From assembly GCA_963740765.1 (NCBI GenBank), contig CAVUFN010000016.1, positions 1,116,001 to 1,180,000 of the forward strand: a DNA stretch of 64,000 bases. The letters are read 5' to 3'. Below, one piece after another: positions 1 to 8,041 of this stretch; within the stretch, counting starts at the first letter, position 1; every line of letters begins with the position of its first letter. Both the position numbers and the translations under genes were made by a program. The notes under the pieces were generated by a model. The model did no database searches and had not been told where the DNA came from. It saw only the letters and a list, made by a program, of their open reading frames with translations. This DNA comes from DATLGB01 sp963740765 (GTDB lineage: Bacteria > Actinomycetota > Thermoleophilia > Solirubrobacterales > Solirubrobacteraceae).

Positions 1-419
1 GCGAGCTGGGCGTCGAGTGCGAGCTGCGGGTCACCTCCGCACACCGGACGCCGGACGCCATGCTCGCCTACGGCCGCGACGCCGCGGACCGCGGCCTCCA
101 GGTGCTGATCGCAGGCGCGGGAGGGGCGGCGCACCTGCCGGGCATGCTGGCCGCCGTCACGCGGCTCCCCGTCATCGGCGTGCCGGTGGCGCTCAAACAT
201 CTGGACGGGGTCGACTCCCTGCTCTCCATCGCGCAGATGCCGCGCGGTGTGCCCGTCGCCACCGTCGCCATCGACGGCGGCCGCAACGCCGGCCTCCTGG
301 CGGCGCGCATCCTCGCGCTCGCCGATCCCGACCTCGCACGGCAGCTCGATCGGTTCCGGGACGACCTCGCGGGCGCGGCCCAAGCGGCGGACGCGCGCGT
401 GAGGGACGGGGATGTCTGA
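1..419 (+). CDS. purE: N5-CAIR mutase PurE (5'-truncated)
   Basis: The window opens inside this gene; the first whole codon is at position 3. The visible 138 residues hold the class I PurE core: the SAHRTPD loop, the AGAGGAAHLPGM loop with its substrate-binding His, and the LLSIAQMPRGVPV strand. The family moves the carboxylate of N5-CAIR to carbon 4 in purine synthesis. The missing N-terminus should carry the GSxSD loop, and purK would be expected upstream but is outside the window. Its TGA stop at 417-419 lies just inside the next gene, whose ATG is at 412, so the two purE copies are translationally coupled. Confidence 0.93.
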   Translation, partial: ELGVECELRVTSAHRTPDAMLAYGRDAADRGLQVLIAGAGGAAHLPGMLAAVTRLPVIGVPVALKHLDGVDSLLSIAQMPRGVPVATVAIDGGRNAGLLAARILALADPDLARQLDRFRDDLAGAAQAADARVRDGDV

Positions 420-870
420 ACCCACTCTCCAGACCTCGACCGAGGACCTCGAGGCGTTCGAGGTCGACGCACCGCGGGTCGGCATCATCATGGAGGCCCG
501 GGAGGACATGGAGGCCATGGAGCAGGCCGGCGCGGTGCTCGACGAGTACGGCATCAGCCACGAGACGCGGGTCATGTCCGCCCACCGCGATCCCGACATG
601 GTCGCCGATTACTGCAAGAACGCGCGGATGCGCGGGCTCAAGGTGATCATCGCCGGCGCCGGCATCTCCGCCGCTCTGCCGGGCGTCGCCGCGGCCCACA
701 CCGACCTCCCGGTCATCGGCGTCCCGCTGTCGGGACGGCTGACCGCGGCGGGCGGGCTGGACGCGATCCTCAGCATCGTCCAGATGCCGCCGGGCGTCCC
801 CGTCGCTGCCGTAGGGCTCGACAACCCGCGCAATGCAGCGCACCTTGCAGCCCGCATCCTGAACGCCTGA
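412..870 (+). CDS. Degenerate PurE paralogue (PurE-like protein)
   Basis: A 152-residue protein that aligns along its whole length with PurE but has lost key residues. The usual GSxSD nucleotide loop reads MEAREDM (the Asp is kept, the Ser is lost), and the GGAAHLPG loop reads AGISAALPG, losing the His. SAHR and the QMPPGVPVA strand remain. A roughly 20-residue acidic N-terminal extension precedes the domain. It overlaps the upstream authentic purE by 8 nt. By inference it is a structural partner that co-assembles with PurE, or an enzyme with changed chemistry. A conventional second mutase is less likely given the lost residues. Confidence 0.85.
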   Translation: MSEPTLQTSTEDLEAFEVDAPRVGIIMEAREDMEAMEQAGAVLDEYGISHETRVMSAHRDPDMVADYCKNARMRGLKVIIAGAGISAALPGVAAAHTDLPVIGVPLSGRLTAAGGLDAILSIVQMPPGVPVAAVGLDNPRNAAHLAARILNA

Positions 871-897
871 TACTCCCCAAAGAGCGGGTTTTTAAGC

Positions 898-903
898 TAC
901 GTT
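898..903 (+). promoter_or_regulatory. -10 box of the GGDEF/HD-GYP gene
   Basis: TACGTT lies 9 nt before the TTG start at 913, the spacing expected for leaderless transcription. Confidence 0.5.
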
Positions 904-912
904 CGCGCGGCA

Positions 913-3135
913 TTGGCACCGTTGTCGGCCCTTTCCCCTAGCCCGCCGAGTTCCCCTCTGGACGGGTTGCTCGCGGTCGCCGCCGCGCTGCGCACGAGTC
1001 CTGACCTGCGCCGGACCCTCGATGCGATCGCCGAATCGATCGCGGGCACGCTCGCCGTCGACACCGTCGCCATCAACCTGTACCGCCCGGCGTTCGACGA
1101 CTTCGAGACGGTCGCCGTGCACGGCAACGCCGGGGCCCGCCGGACGCTGCTCGGCTCGCGCTCACCCGCCGAGGAGTGGGCGCAGCTCATCGACGAGCGC
1201 TTCGAACGCCGCGGGGCGTACTTCATCGCCGACGGCGCCTTCGACTGGGAGAACGACGCGACGCTGTCCTATGTCCCGGACATCGCGCCGTCCGACGACC
1301 CGGACGCGTGGCGCGCCGAGGACGCGCTGTTCGTCCCGTTGCGCTCGCTCACCGGCGTCGTGCTCGGCGTCCTCAGCGTCGACGAGCCCCGCTCGGGCAA
1401 GCGGCCCGGCGACCGCGACCTGGACCTGCTCGCCGGGGCTGCCGCGCAGGCGGGCCTCGCGATCGAGTCCGCCCAGCACGCCCAGGCCGCGCGCAGCCAC
1501 CGCGAGGACGTCCAGCAGCTGCTGCGCGTCTCGCGCCGCTTCAGCACCGAGCGCACCCGCGACGGCATCGCCGCCGCAGCCTGCGAGGGCATCTGCGACG
1601 CGCTCGGGTTCGAGCGGGTGGCCGTGCTGCTGCGCGAGGGCGACCGCCTCGCCCCGGCCGCGGCCGCCAACTGGCCCGACGGCCTCCCGGCGGAGACGCT
1701 GGGCCTGGACGAGCTGTCCGGCCTGCTGGCCGAGGACCAGCTGACGGAGGGCTGCGTCCTGCTCACGCGCGAGGAGGCGCACGCCCGCACGCCCGAGCGC
1801 CTGCACCACCTGTACTCGTCGCGCCGCAACGGCCGCGGTCCGCACGCGTGGGACCACCACTGGCTGCTCGTCCCGCTGCACGACGAGGACGGCGGCGTGC
1901 TGGGGATGATCTGGCCCGAGGACCCGCGCGACCGGTTGGTGCCGACCCCGGCCCGGCTGCGCACGCTCCAGGCGTTCGCGAACGCCGCCGCCAGCGCCTT
2001 CGAGGCGGCGGAGGCCCGCGAGCGGCTCGCCCACCTCGCCGAGCACGACCCGCTGACGGGGTTGCGCAACCGCCGCAACCTCCACCGCGCCGTCGACGCC
2101 GTCATCGCCGCCGCGGGGGACCGGGGCGTCGCGCTCGTCGTGGTGGACGCCGACGCCTTCAAGCGCGTCAACGACGAGCTCGGCTATGAGGTCGGCGACC
2201 TGGTGCTGCAGCGGCTGTCCGCCCTGATCGAAGAGGCGGCCGGGCCGGCCGGGTTCGGGGCGCGCCTGGGCGGTGAGGAGTTCGCGCTCGTGCTGCCCGG
2301 TGCCGACGCCGGCGCTGCGCGCCTGATCGCCGAGCGGCTGCGCCGGGATGCCGCCGCCGCCATCGAGGTGCCCTGGGGGATGACGGTGTCCGCCGGGCTG
2401 GCGGTCACCGACGCGACGTTGCACGACGCCGACGAACTGCTGCGCGCTGCCACCCGCGCGCTGTTCGTGGCCAAGCGCCTGGGCCGCGACCGCGTCGTCG
2501 TCTACGACCCGATCACGCTCGAGTCCCTGCTCTCCACGCTCGACAGCGAGGACGCGCGCGGCGGCGACCAGCTGTCGGCGGTCATGCTGCTCGCCGAGAC
2601 GCTCGACCTGCGCGATCCGGGCACGGCCAGGCACTCGGTGACGGTCGGCCGCTACTCGGAGATGATCGCGCGCCGGCTGGGCTTCGACTGCGAGGCCGTC
2701 GAGCGCGTGAAGATCGCCGGCGTCCTGCACGACATCGGCAAGCTCGCGGTCTCCGACGCGATCCTGCACAAGCCGGGCGCGCTGGAGCCCGACGAGTGGG
2801 CTGAGGTGCGCCGCCACGCCGAGGTCGGCGCGCGCATCTGCTCGCACGCGGGGCTGCGCGACCACGCCGCCTGGGTGCTCGCCCATCACGAGCGCTGGGC
2901 CGGTGGCGGCTACCCGCACGCGATCGCGGGGACGGCGATCCCGCTCGAGGCGCGCATCCTGAGCGTCGCCGACGCCTACGAGGCGATGACCGCCGCGCGG
3001 CCGTACCGCAACCCCGCCCTCGCTCCCGCCGCCGCGCAGGAGGAGCTGCGCAACGGCGCCGGAACGCAGTTCGACCCCGACGTGGTCGATGCGTTCCTCG
3101 CGGTCCTGGCGTCCGTCAGCGGGCGCCCGAGCTGA
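913..3135 (+). CDS. GAF-GAF-GGDEF-HD-GYP cyclic-di-GMP turnover protein
   Basis: A 740-residue soluble protein starting at TTG. Two GAF sensor domains span about residues 15-190 and 195-375. A GGDEF domain follows with an intact GGEEF signature at about 453-457, then an HD-GYP domain at about 555-735. The HD-GYP part has LHDIGK with the catalytic HD near 606, a double His at 658-659 and the GGGYP signature. Both the cyclase (2 GTP to c-di-GMP) and phosphodiesterase signatures look intact, so the output probably depends on what the GAF domains bind. There is no membrane segment. The 3' end overlaps the convergent amidase gene by 20 nt. Confidence 0.93.
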   Translation: MAPLSALSPSPPSSPLDGLLAVAAALRTSPDLRRTLDAIAESIAGTLAVDTVAINLYRPAFDDFETVAVHGNAGARRTLLGSRSPAEEWAQLIDERFERRGAYFIADGAFDWENDATLSYVPDIAPSDDPDAWRAEDALFVPLRSLTGVVLGVLSVDEPRSGKRPGDRDLDLLAGAAAQAGLAIESAQHAQAARSHREDVQQLLRVSRRFSTERTRDGIAAAACEGICDALGFERVAVLLREGDRLAPAAAANWPDGLPAETLGLDELSGLLAEDQLTEGCVLLTREEAHARTPERLHHLYSSRRNGRGPHAWDHHWLLVPLHDEDGGVLGMIWPEDPRDRLVPTPARLRTLQAFANAAASAFEAAEARERLAHLAEHDPLTGLRNRRNLHRAVDAVIAAAGDRGVALVVVDADAFKRVNDELGYEVGDLVLQRLSALIEEAAGPAGFGARLGGEEFALVLPGADAGAARLIAERLRRDAAAAIEVPWGMTVSAGLAVTDATLHDADELLRAATRALFVAKRLGRDRVVVYDPITLESLLSTLDSEDARGGDQLSAVMLLAETLDLRDPGTARHSVTVGRYSEMIARRLGFDCEAVERVKIAGVLHDIGKLAVSDAILHKPGALEPDEWAEVRRHAEVGARICSHAGLRDHAAWVLAHHERWAGGGYPHAIAGTAIPLEARILSVADAYEAMTAARPYRNPALAPAAAQEELRNGAGTQFDPDVVDAFLAVLASVSGRPS

Positions 3136-3748
3136 TCCGCTGCGCCGCCGCTCGGCGCAAGCCGCCGAGCTCCGCGACCAGCGCGTCGCCCGGGCAGGAG
3201 GTGTCGGCATGGGCGCGATGGGCGCTGAGGTTGGCGAACCGCGCCGGCTCGCCCGACACGGGGTTGACGTAGTCGTCCGCGCCCTCCGGGTCGATGCCCC
3301 GGGCGCCCGCGAGCGCGGCGACGAGGTCCGCGGTGGTCTGGAGGGCCGCCGGGGTCGGAGGCCGGTCGTGAAACGAGCCGAGCAGGGCGATCCCGACGGT
3401 GCCCGCGTTGCGCCCGACCACGTGCGCCCCGGTCACCCCGCGCCCGTCCGGCCCCTGCCCGGGCGGTCCTGAGGGACCGGATGCGCGCCCCTCGTAGACG
3501 GTCCCGGACGCGTCGACGAGGAGGTTGTACCCGAGGTCGCCCCACCCTCGCTGCAGGGCGTGGTAGCGATGCAGGGCCCGGACGGTGGCCATCGGGTCCG
3601 GGTCGTCGCAGGCGGTCGCGGTGTGGTGGAGCACCACCTTGCGGATCGGATGGAAGGCGGGCGGCCACGCCGGCGCCCGGCCCGCCGGGAGGTTGTGTCC
3701 GGCACCCCACTCGGTTCGGGAGACCAGCGTCCAGGGCAACGGCCGCAT
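3116..3748 (-). CDS. PGRP-type N-acetylmuramoyl-L-alanine amidase
   Basis: About 210 residues matching the peptidoglycan-recognition/amidase_2 fold, which cuts the amide between MurNAc and L-Ala of the peptide stem. The Zn ligands are visible: His in VVLHHTAT, His in SAHRAHAD and Cys in DTSCPG. The GWGDLGYN motif is typical of bacterial PGRPs. No signal peptide is seen, which is odd for a wall enzyme. The start is uncertain. ATG 3748 is used here. A TTG at 3739 would sit 9 nt after the reverse -10 box TACCGT, and an ATG at 3775 would run into the divergent asnB. Confidence 0.85.
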   Translation of the reverse strand: MRPLPWTLVSRTEWGAGHNLPAGRAPAWPPAFHPIRKVVLHHTATACDDPDPMATVRALHRYHALQRGWGDLGYNLLVDASGTVYEGRASGPSGPPGQGPDGRGVTGAHVVGRNAGTVGIALLGSFHDRPPTPAALQTTADLVAALAGARGIDPEGADDYVNPVSGEPARFANLSAHRAHADTSCPGDALVAELGGLRRAAAQRISSGAR

Positions 3749-3758
3749 ACGGTACCTT
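3749..3758. promoter_or_regulatory. Symmetric divergent -10 element, amidase/asnB
   Basis: ACGGTACCTT fits ANNNTANNNT. The forward -10 TACCTT is 6 nt from the asnB ATG at 3765. The reverse -10 TACCGT abuts the ATG at 3748 and is 9 nt from a TTG at 3739. Confidence 0.55.
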
Positions 3759-3764
3759 CGCTCG

Positions 3765-5501
3765 ATGTGCGCCATCGCAGGGTGCGTTCGGTTGCACATG
3801 GACGCAGACCCGGATTCCCGCTGGGTCGAGGAGGCGTCGCGGATGCTCGCTCACCGGGGTCCCGACGCCGCGGGCGCCTACGCGGACGAGGACACGGTGC
3901 TGGCGGCGCGGCGCCTGCGCGTCGTCGATCCGCGCTCCGCCTCCGACCAGCCCATCAGCTCGGCCGACGGCCGGTTCGTCCTGGTGTTCAACGGCGAGAT
4001 CTACAACCGCGCCGAGCTCGGGGTGCCGGACGGCGGTGACGGCAGCGCCCTGGTCGAGCACTTCGCGCGCACCGGACCCGAGGGACTCGCCGACCTGCGC
4101 GGGATGTACGCGTTCGCGGTGTGGGACCGCGAGGCGCGGGAGCTGTTCGCGGCGCGCGACCCGTTCGGGATCAAGCCGCTCTTCCTGGCGGAGTCGGACG
4201 GCCTGCTGCGCTTCGCCTCGGAGAAGAAGGCGCTCGCGACCGCCGGCTCGGAGCTCGACCGCGACGCCCTCGGACGCTACCTCGCCTTCGGCTTCCCGGC
4301 ACCGGGTGAGACGCTGACGGCCGGGGTGCGCGCCCTTCAGCCCGGCCAGACGCTTCGCGCCGGGCCGCGCCGCGCCGTCGAGCTGTCATCGCCCCGCGGC
4401 GTGACCCTCCGACGCCGGCGGCGAGCCGCCGCGCCCACGCCGCAGCGGGTCCAGGCGGCGCTGCGCGACTCGGTGCGCGCGCACCTGCACAGCGACGTCC
4501 CCGTCGGCGCGCTGCTCTCCGGCGGGGTGGACTCGGCCGCGATCTGCGCGCTGGCGGCCGAGCAGATCCCCGCGCTGCCGACGTTCACGGTCGGATTCGA
4601 GCGCGAGGGATTCAGCGAGGTCGACCACGCGCTCGCGACGGCCGAGGCCCTCGGCCTTCCCTGCACCCCGCGCATCGTGTCCGCCGCCGAGTTCGTCGCC
4701 GCGCTCCCGGAGATCGTGTGGCACCTCGACGACCCGCTCGCCGACGCGGCGGCGGTGCCCCTCTGGTTCGTCGCGCGCGAGGCGCGCCGCCAGGTCACCG
4801 TCGTGCTCTCGGGCGAGGGGGCCGACGAGCTGTTCGCCGGCTACCACAACTACCGCGAGCCGCAGCGGGTGGACGGGACGCCCGCGGTCCCCCACCACTA
4901 CATCGGTGCGGAGCACATCTGGATCGGCGACGAGATCGCCGGGATCGCGCGGGGGACCACTGGGCGAGCCGCGGATGTGACGGCGGCCATCCACGGCCGG
5001 GCGCGGGCCGCCGGGCTGGATCCGGTCACGACGATGCAGCAGGTGGACCTGCTGACCTGGCTGCCCGGTGACATCCTCGTCAAGGCGGACCGGATGAGCA
5101 TGGCTCACGGACTGGAGCTGCGGGTGCCGTTCCTGGACCGGGCCGTCCTGGCCGTCGCCGCCGAACTGGGCCCGGGCGACAAGGTCGGCGCCACGACCAA
5201 GCTCGCGCTCCGGCGCGCGGTCGAGGGCCTCCTGCCCCCCGCGGTCGTGCGGCGGCCCAAGCTCGGCTTCCCGGTGCCGATCGGTCACTGGCTGCGCGGC
5301 GAGCTCGCGGATTGGGCCCACGATGTCGTCAGCGCGGCAGAGGTCGAGCCCTACCTGCGCCGGGGCGTCGCCCTGGACCTGCTCGCCCGCTACCGGGCCG
5401 GCGAGGAGTTCGACTGGCGCCGTGCGTGGGCGCTCGTGATCTTCTGCCTCTGGCACCAGGTCCATGTCGAGGCGCGGTTCTCCCCGCCGGCGACGTGCTG
5501 A
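3765..5501 (+). CDS. asnB: Asparagine synthetase (glutamine-hydrolysing)
   Basis: 578 residues. The start at 3765 exposes Cys2 (MCAIAG), the Ntn glutaminase nucleophile after Met removal; longer upstream starts would bury it. The glutaminase half carries RGPDAAG and FNGEIYN. The synthetase half has the PP-loop LSGGVDS at about 251-257 and GEGADELFAGY. The enzyme makes Asn from Asp, Gln and ATP, but this class is also common in surface-polysaccharide clusters, where it amidates other substrates. It overlaps the next PP-loop gene (GTGCTGA), which favours the second reading. Which role it has is not decided by the sequence. Confidence 0.93.
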   Translation: MCAIAGCVRLHMDADPDSRWVEEASRMLAHRGPDAAGAYADEDTVLAARRLRVVDPRSASDQPISSADGRFVLVFNGEIYNRAELGVPDGGDGSALVEHFARTGPEGLADLRGMYAFAVWDREARELFAARDPFGIKPLFLAESDGLLRFASEKKALATAGSELDRDALGRYLAFGFPAPGETLTAGVRALQPGQTLRAGPRRAVELSSPRGVTLRRRRRAAAPTPQRVQAALRDSVRAHLHSDVPVGALLSGGVDSAAICALAAEQIPALPTFTVGFEREGFSEVDHALATAEALGLPCTPRIVSAAEFVAALPEIVWHLDDPLADAAAVPLWFVAREARRQVTVVLSGEGADELFAGYHNYREPQRVDGTPAVPHHYIGAEHIWIGDEIAGIARGTTGRAADVTAAIHGRARAAGLDPVTTMQQVDLLTWLPGDILVKADRMSMAHGLELRVPFLDRAVLAVAAELGPGDKVGATTKLALRRAVEGLLPPAVVRRPKLGFPVPIGHWLRGELADWAHDVVSAAEVEPYLRRGVALDLLARYRAGEEFDWRRAWALVIFCLWHQVHVEARFSPPATC

Positions 5502-6775
5502 TCTCCGCCGCGGTCTCGGGCCCGCGCGTCACGGCGGCGGTCGCGCTCGCCGACGGCACCCGCACCGAGCTCAGCTGGAAGCTTCCCCACGATGCCGGGG
5601 AGGTCGCGGGGGACGCGATGCTGGCCGCGGCGCTGCCGCTCGCCATGCGCCTGGGCGAGCCGCTCGAGCTCGCCGAGCCCGTCTCCGGCCGGATGCTCGG
5701 CGCCGTCGCCGCGATCCAGGACGTGCTCGCCTGCTGGGGTGCCCAGGAGGGTCTGGAGCAGGCGGCGCCGCCGCTGTTCGAGCGCGTGCGGCTGACGGCA
5801 CCGGCCGCCACGCGCCGGGCCCGGCCGGACGGCGTGGCGGCGTTCTTCACGGGCGGCGTCGACTCGTTCTTCACCGTGCTGAGGCACCGCGAGGAGCTGA
5901 CGGCGCTGGTCTACGTGCACGGCTTCGACGTGGGTCTCGACGCCGTCCCGCTGCGGGATACCGTGAGTGCCGGCCTCCGGGCGGCCGCGGCGGAGCTCGG
6001 ACTGCCCCTGGTCGAGGTGGAAGCCGACGTCCGCGCCGTGTCGGACCGGTACCTCTCCTGGGACGACTACCACGGCGCGGCGCTGGCCACCGTCGCCCAT
6101 CTGCTCGCCGACCGCTTCCACCGCGTGTACATCCCGGCCACGATGACCTACGCCACGCTGCTGCCGCTGGGCTCCCACCCCGTGCTCGACCCGCTCTGGA
6201 GCAGCGAGCGCCTCGAGATCGTGCACAGCGGCGCGGCCGCCACGCGCCCGGAGAAGCTCGCCGCGATCGCCGGCTGCGCCGCGGCGCGCCGATGGCTGCG
6301 CGTGTGCTGGGAGAACCGGGACGGGGCGTACAACTGCGGGACGTGCGAGAAGTGCCTGCGCACGGCCGTGGCGCTGCGGCTGGCCGGGGTGGCGGACGGG
6401 TTCGACTCGATGCCCGCGCTCGACCTGCGAGCCGTTGCCGACGTGGCGCTCGTCCACGGCGGGCTGGGCTGGCGCGAGGCGCTGGCGCTGGCCGAGCGGC
6501 AGGCGCGCGACCCCGCGCTGGCCGGGGCGCTCCGATCGGCGCTGCACGGACGGCGCAATGTCCCGGGCGAGCACGACCGCGAGCGGCGGATGGTCAGCGA
6601 CTCTCGCGGCGATGCGCTCGCAACGCTCGCCCTGGCCGCCGAGCTGGCGATCGAGCGCGATCGGCTGGCCGCCTCCGTGACCGCGCTGGAGGCGCGGCTG
6701 GGCGCCCTCCAGTCGACCCGCGCGTGGCGGGCCGCCGGCGTCTTCTGGCGGCTGCGCGACCGGGTCTTAGGCTGA
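5495..6775 (+). CDS. PP-loop ATPase with Cys cluster and glycosyltransferase-like tail
   Basis: 426 residues from GTG 5495, overlapping the asnB stop by 7 nt. A PP-loop motif TGGVDSF lies at 119-125. A possible metal site NCGTCEKC has cysteines at 281, 284 and 287, the spacing seen in ExsB/QueC-like PP-loop proteins. The last 60 residues are a short coiled coil ending in STRAWRAAGVFWRLRD. That resembles the SxxWRxxxPLR tails of cell-surface glycosyltransferases. This suggests ATP-dependent adenylation of a carboxylate on a glycan or lipid precursor, working with AsnB. I do not recognise a named family; longer upstream starts would overlap asnB heavily. Confidence 0.8.
   Translation: MLISAAVSGPRVTAAVALADGTRTELSWKLPHDAGEVAGDAMLAAALPLAMRLGEPLELAEPVSGRMLGAVAAIQDVLACWGAQEGLEQAAPPLFERVRLTAPAATRRARPDGVAAFFTGGVDSFFTVLRHREELTALVYVHGFDVGLDAVPLRDTVSAGLRAAAAELGLPLVEVEADVRAVSDRYLSWDDYHGAALATVAHLLADRFHRVYIPATMTYATLLPLGSHPVLDPLWSSERLEIVHSGAAATRPEKLAAIAGCAAARRWLRVCWENRDGAYNCGTCEKCLRTAVALRLAGVADGFDSMPALDLRAVADVALVHGGLGWREALALAERQARDPALAGALRSALHGRRNVPGEHDRERRMVSDSRGDALATLALAAELAIERDRLAASVTALEARLGALQSTRAWRAAGVFWRLRDRVLG
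6768..6773 (+). promoter_or_regulatory. -10 box of purB
   Basis: TAGGCT lies 8 nt before ATG 6782 and overlaps the TGA stop (6773-6775) of the preceding gene. Confidence 0.55.
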
Positions 6776-6781
6776 CGCGGG

Positions 6782-8041
6782 ATGATCGCCCGCTACACCC
6801 GTCCCGAACTCGGGGCCGTCTGGACCGACGCGGCGAAGATGACCGCCTGGCGGGACGTCGAGGTGGCCGCGGCGGAGGCGCTCGACGAGCCCACGGACGC
6901 CGAGCGCGAGGCGATCCGCGGCGCGACCTTCACCGTCGCGGCCGTGCAGGAGCGCGAGGCGGTCACCGACCACGACGTCGCCGCCTTCGTCGACGTCCTC
7001 TCGGCCTCGGCGGGCGAGGCCGGCCGCTGGATCCACTACGGCCTGACGTCCTCCGACGTGCTCGACACGGCGCTGGCGCTCCAGATCCAGCGCGCGGGCG
7101 TTCCGATCCTCGCCGGCGCGCGCGAGCTGGTCACCGTGCTCACCGAGCGCGCGCGCGAGTTCGCCGGCACGGTGTGCGTGGGCCGCACCCACGGCGTGCA
7201 CGCCGAGCCGACGTCGTTCGGCCTCAAGCTGGCGGGCTACGCCTTCGAGGCGCAGCGCAACGCCGACCGGCTCGAGCGGGCGTTCGCGCAGGCGTCGGTG
7301 GGCGCCATCAGCGGCGCGGTCGGGACCTTCGCGTCCCACTCGCCCGCCTACGAGGCGAAGGTGCTCGGCGCGCTCGGGCTCGCGCGCGAGGAGGTCTCCA
7401 CCCAGGTCGTCCCGCGCGACCGCCACGCCGAGCTGCTCCAGGCGATCGCGCTTGCGGGCGCCGGGCTCGAGCGCTTCGCGACCGAGATCCGGCACCTCCA
7501 GCGCACGGAGGTGCGCGAGGTCGAGGAGCCGTTCCGCGCCGGCCAGAAGGGCTCGAGCGCGATGCCCCACAAGCGCAACCCGATCACCACCGAGCGCATC
7601 ACCGGCCTGGCGCGCGTGCTGCGCGGCTACGCCTCCACCGGCGTCGAGAACGTCGCCCTCTGGCACGAGCGCGACATCTCGCACTCGGGCGCCGAGCGGG
7701 TCGTCCTGCCCGACGCGACGATCCTGCTCGACTACATGCAGTCCCTGGCGATCCGGGTCGCCCGCGGGATGGTCGTCCACGCCGACCGCATGGAGCGCAA
7801 CCTCGACCTCACCTGCGGCGCGCTGTTCTCGCAGCGCGTGCTGCTCGCGCTGATCGCGGACGGGATGGTGCGCGACGAGGCGTACCGGATCGTCCAGCGC
7901 CTCGCCCAGCAGGCGTGGGACGAGCAGACGCCGCTGCGCGGGCTGCTGGAGGCGGAGCGCCCCGAGCTGGATCTCGACGCGATCTTCGACTACTCCGCCT
8001 ACCTCCGGCACGTCCCCGAGATCCTGGAGCGGTTGCCATGA
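6782..8041 (+). CDS. purB: Adenylosuccinate lyase
   Basis: 419 residues, full length for the short bacterial PurB type. The fumarase/ASL-superfamily signature SSAMPHKRNP is at about 257-266, with the catalytic Ser in that flexible loop and RTHGVHAEPTSFG upstream. It releases fumarate from SAICAR and from adenylosuccinate. It is the first gene of the purB-M24-purC-purS-purQ-purL run. Its stop overlaps the next ATG (ATGA). Confidence 0.96.
   Translation: MIARYTRPELGAVWTDAAKMTAWRDVEVAAAEALDEPTDAEREAIRGATFTVAAVQEREAVTDHDVAAFVDVLSASAGEAGRWIHYGLTSSDVLDTALALQIQRAGVPILAGARELVTVLTERAREFAGTVCVGRTHGVHAEPTSFGLKLAGYAFEAQRNADRLERAFAQASVGAISGAVGTFASHSPAYEAKVLGALGLAREEVSTQVVPRDRHAELLQAIALAGAGLERFATEIRHLQRTEVREVEEPFRAGQKGSSAMPHKRNPITTERITGLARVLRGYASTGVENVALWHERDISHSGAERVVLPDATILLDYMQSLAIRVARGMVVHADRMERNLDLTCGALFSQRVLLALIADGMVRDEAYRIVQRLAQQAWDEQTPLRGLLEAERPELDLDAIFDYSAYLRHVPEILERLP

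Noticed and set aside
1162..3210. Long minus-strand open frame opposite the GGDEF/HD-GYP gene
   Set aside because: Arg/Gly/Val-rich shadow with no motif; the plus strand encodes clear domains in the same region.
5504..8037. Upstream extension of the M24 peptidase frame
   Set aside because: Overlaps the PP-loop gene and purB in another frame and is Arg/Gly-rich nonsense.
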